A DNA stretch of 64,000 nt from Eshraghiella sp964414835 (lineage in GTDB: Bacteria > Bacillota > Clostridia > Lachnospirales > Lachnospiraceae), in assembly GCA_964414835.1 (NCBI GenBank), contig CAYPWY010000002.1:62001-126000 (forward strand), in the 5' to 3' direction. The notes under the pieces are model-generated. The model was not told the origin of the DNA, did not search any database, and saw only the letters and a list, made by a program, of their open reading frames with translations. The position numbers were made by a program, and so were the translations under genes. This document shows positions 62,757-64,000 of the stretch, in pieces. Numbering within the stretch: position 1 is the first letter of the stretch; the number at the start of each line of letters is the position of its first letter.

Positions 62757-63872
62757 TTATCCTCGCACGATTTTGCCCTGATAAAGCTTTTTGTGAAGCA
62801 TGTTTATGCCAAATGCTTTTTGACATGCTTTGATAGCCGGAATTTCGTTTTCGGTAATGATTGATATGCACACAGCTTTTTGACCGTCACGTCCGCAGCG
62901 TCCGCAACGATGTAAATAATCTGTTGGTTTATCAGGCAGTCCAATGTTGATTACAACGCTGAGATTCTTAAAATCCAATCCACGGGCGGCAATATCCGAA
63001 CAAATTAAATAATCCAGTTTGTTGGCCGTAAATTTATCAATTATTGGTCTTCTTGTGTTTTTGTCACAATTAGAAGTCAGACATCCTGCATTATAATGAT
63101 GATATTCAAGTTTCTGTGTAATTTCCTCTGTATCGTATTTTGAGTTGGAAAAAACAAGACAATGTGTGGTGTTAAGTGCTTTGATTACCTTTCGTACTGT
63201 TTCAATGCGTTCTCTTCGTTCAACAACAACGTACAAATGTTCGATATTGGACGGAATCTCTATTTTTTCATTTGTGAAAATTTTAACAAAGTTGTCGGCA
63301 AGCAACTGTGCAGTATTCTGGGTGGATGTACTTATTGAAGCCGAAAAAAGCATAATCTGGATATGGCGCATAAAGCATTTGCGAAGACTCATGATTCCGT
63401 CAATATTATCTTTATTTACAAGTCTGTCAGCTTCATCAATAATAAATGTTCTTACATTATGAACGGATAATTTACGTTCTTTAATTAACTCATATATTCT
63501 TTGATATGTTCCCACAACAATATTAGGTTTGCTTTTTAATGTCTGGAGCTGTCGCTGTTTATTTACTCCGCCAAACAATGCTGCTGCTGTTACCGGTATT
63601 TGGGAATTATTGGATAACTGGTTAATCTGACTGCATATCTGTATGCACAATTCTTTGGATGGAGCTAAAATAACGGCATACAGAGAATTATTATCTATAT
63701 TAGATGAAATAGTCGGAAGCAGGTACGCAAAAGTTTTGCCTGTTCCGGTTTTGGAACATCCTATTATATTGCGGCCGGACAATGCCGGTTCTATACATTC
63801 GCTTTGTATTGATGTCAGCTTATTTATTCCCATTAAAGCTAATCCTTTAATTAATCTTCTGTCAAGTTCCAT
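62757..63872 (-). CDS. DEAD-box RNA helicase, short form
   Basis: 371 residues: Q-motif residue Gln23, Walker A SKTGTGKT (40-47), DEAD (146-149), FSASIS in place of the usual SAT, then DIAARGLDF and HRCGRCGRDGQ. No C-terminal RNA-binding domain such as in DbpA or CshA. Probably an RNA remodeller in ribosome or cold-response work; target unknown. GGAGGG precedes the ATG. Some motifs differ from consensus. Confidence 0.9.
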   Translation of the reverse strand: MELDRRLIKGLALMGINKLTSIQSECIEPALSGRNIIGCSKTGTGKTFAYLLPTISSNIDNNSLYAVILAPSKELCIQICSQINQLSNNSQIPVTAAALFGGVNKQRQLQTLKSKPNIVVGTYQRIYELIKERKLSVHNVRTFIIDEADRLVNKDNIDGIMSLRKCFMRHIQIMLFSASISTSTQNTAQLLADNFVKIFTNEKIEIPSNIEHLYVVVERRERIETVRKVIKALNTTHCLVFSNSKYDTEEITQKLEYHHYNAGCLTSNCDKNTRRPIIDKFTANKLDYLICSDIAARGLDFKNLSVVINIGLPDKPTDYLHRCGRCGRDGQKAVCISIITENEIPAIKACQKAFGINMLHKKLYQGKIVRG

Positions 63873-63896
63873 AATATATCCCTCCGTACTGTAATT

Positions 63897-63924
63897 ATTA
63901 TATCAAAGTCCGAAAATAAAGCAA
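63897..63924 (-). promoter_or_regulatory. Helicase promoter
   Basis: On the minus strand TTGCTT (63924-63919), 16-base spacer, TATAAT (63902-63897), 25 bases before the helicase start. Beyond it to the window end (63925-64000) I see nothing recognisable. Confidence 0.65.
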
Positions 63925-64000
63925 CTTTCTTTATAAATTCGTACCTCGCTTCGCTTGTACTCATTAAGTGTTCATATTACACCATTCACACTATGCTCGC

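Noticed and set aside
1..64000. CRISPR arrays, tRNA or rRNA genes, insertion sequences, prophage
   Set aside because: No direct repeats with spacers, tRNA T-loop sequences, rRNA-like blocks, transposase or phage structural genes were seen by reading both strands.
63950..64000. Possible repeat at the right edge (CTCGCTTCGCTTG segment)
   Set aside because: Too short to judge, no partner seen in the window, cut by the window end.

Overview
The window is a gene-dense stretch of a low-to-mid GC Firmicutes chromosome, most likely a spore-forming member of the Lachnospiraceae (Clostridia). The reasons are gene order (rpsP-khpA-rimM-trmD-rplS-lepB-rbgA-rnhB-ylqGH-yraN; der-plsY-gpsA..spoIVA; yqfCD-phoH-ybeY; miaB-mutSL-miaA-ynbB; radC-mreBCD-pbp2-minCDE-rodA; yggS-sepF-ylmH-lspA-rluD), purine-rich Shine-Dalgarno sites, sporulation genes and a Gram-positive envelope. 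The genus is inference. Nearly all genes are on the plus strand. Only prs, a DUF378 protein, a tyrosine recombinase and a DEAD-box helicase are on minus. No tRNA, rRNA, CRISPR array, insertion sequence or prophage was seen. No gap between genes exceeds about 190 bases.

Layout: 1-7256 is the ribosome/RNA-maturation operon (ffh end, rpsP, khpA, rimM, trmD, rplS, lepB, rbgA, rnhB, a FliK-like/FlhB-like pair, yraN), followed by pgeF and the convergent prs. 9556-18135 is der-plsY-gpsA, then a three-gene L-fucose module (isomerase, aldolase, kinase), then spoIVA. 18243-24989 holds a membrane-anchored MutS-like ATPase, rnhA, a tiny membrane protein, alaS, rpsU with a structured leader, an unknown protein and a nitroreductase. 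25145-28965 is yqfC-yqfD-phoH-ybeY-cdd and a BofC-like protein. 28977-35023 has two FAD oxidoreductases and a proB-proA locus with a dCMP deaminase and 5-formyl-THF cyclo-ligase between them. 35047-43375 is miaB-mutS-mutL-miaA-ynbB without hfq.

43477-53991 is the cell-shape and division-site cluster (radC, mreBCD, a very large PBP2, minCDE, rodA), then mgsA and a D,D-carboxypeptidase. 54447-59486 runs from a HlyD-like protein through yggS-sepF-ylmH-lspA-rluD. 59572-61433 holds a cytidylate-kinase-like protein and a membrane-anchored L,D-transpeptidase homologue that lacks its catalytic Cys and Arg. 61551-63872 (minus) holds a tyrosine recombinase and a short DEAD-box helicase. The gap between them carries a dyad of recombinase-site size plus a third copy of the half-site. 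The last roughly 75 bases hold nothing I recognise.

The most interesting points are the dead L,D-transpeptidase, the dyad and half-sites upstream of the recombinase, the competing pairings in the rpsU leader, the hairpin containing the spoIVA ribosome-binding site, and the FliK/FlhB-like pair in a non-flagellar operon.
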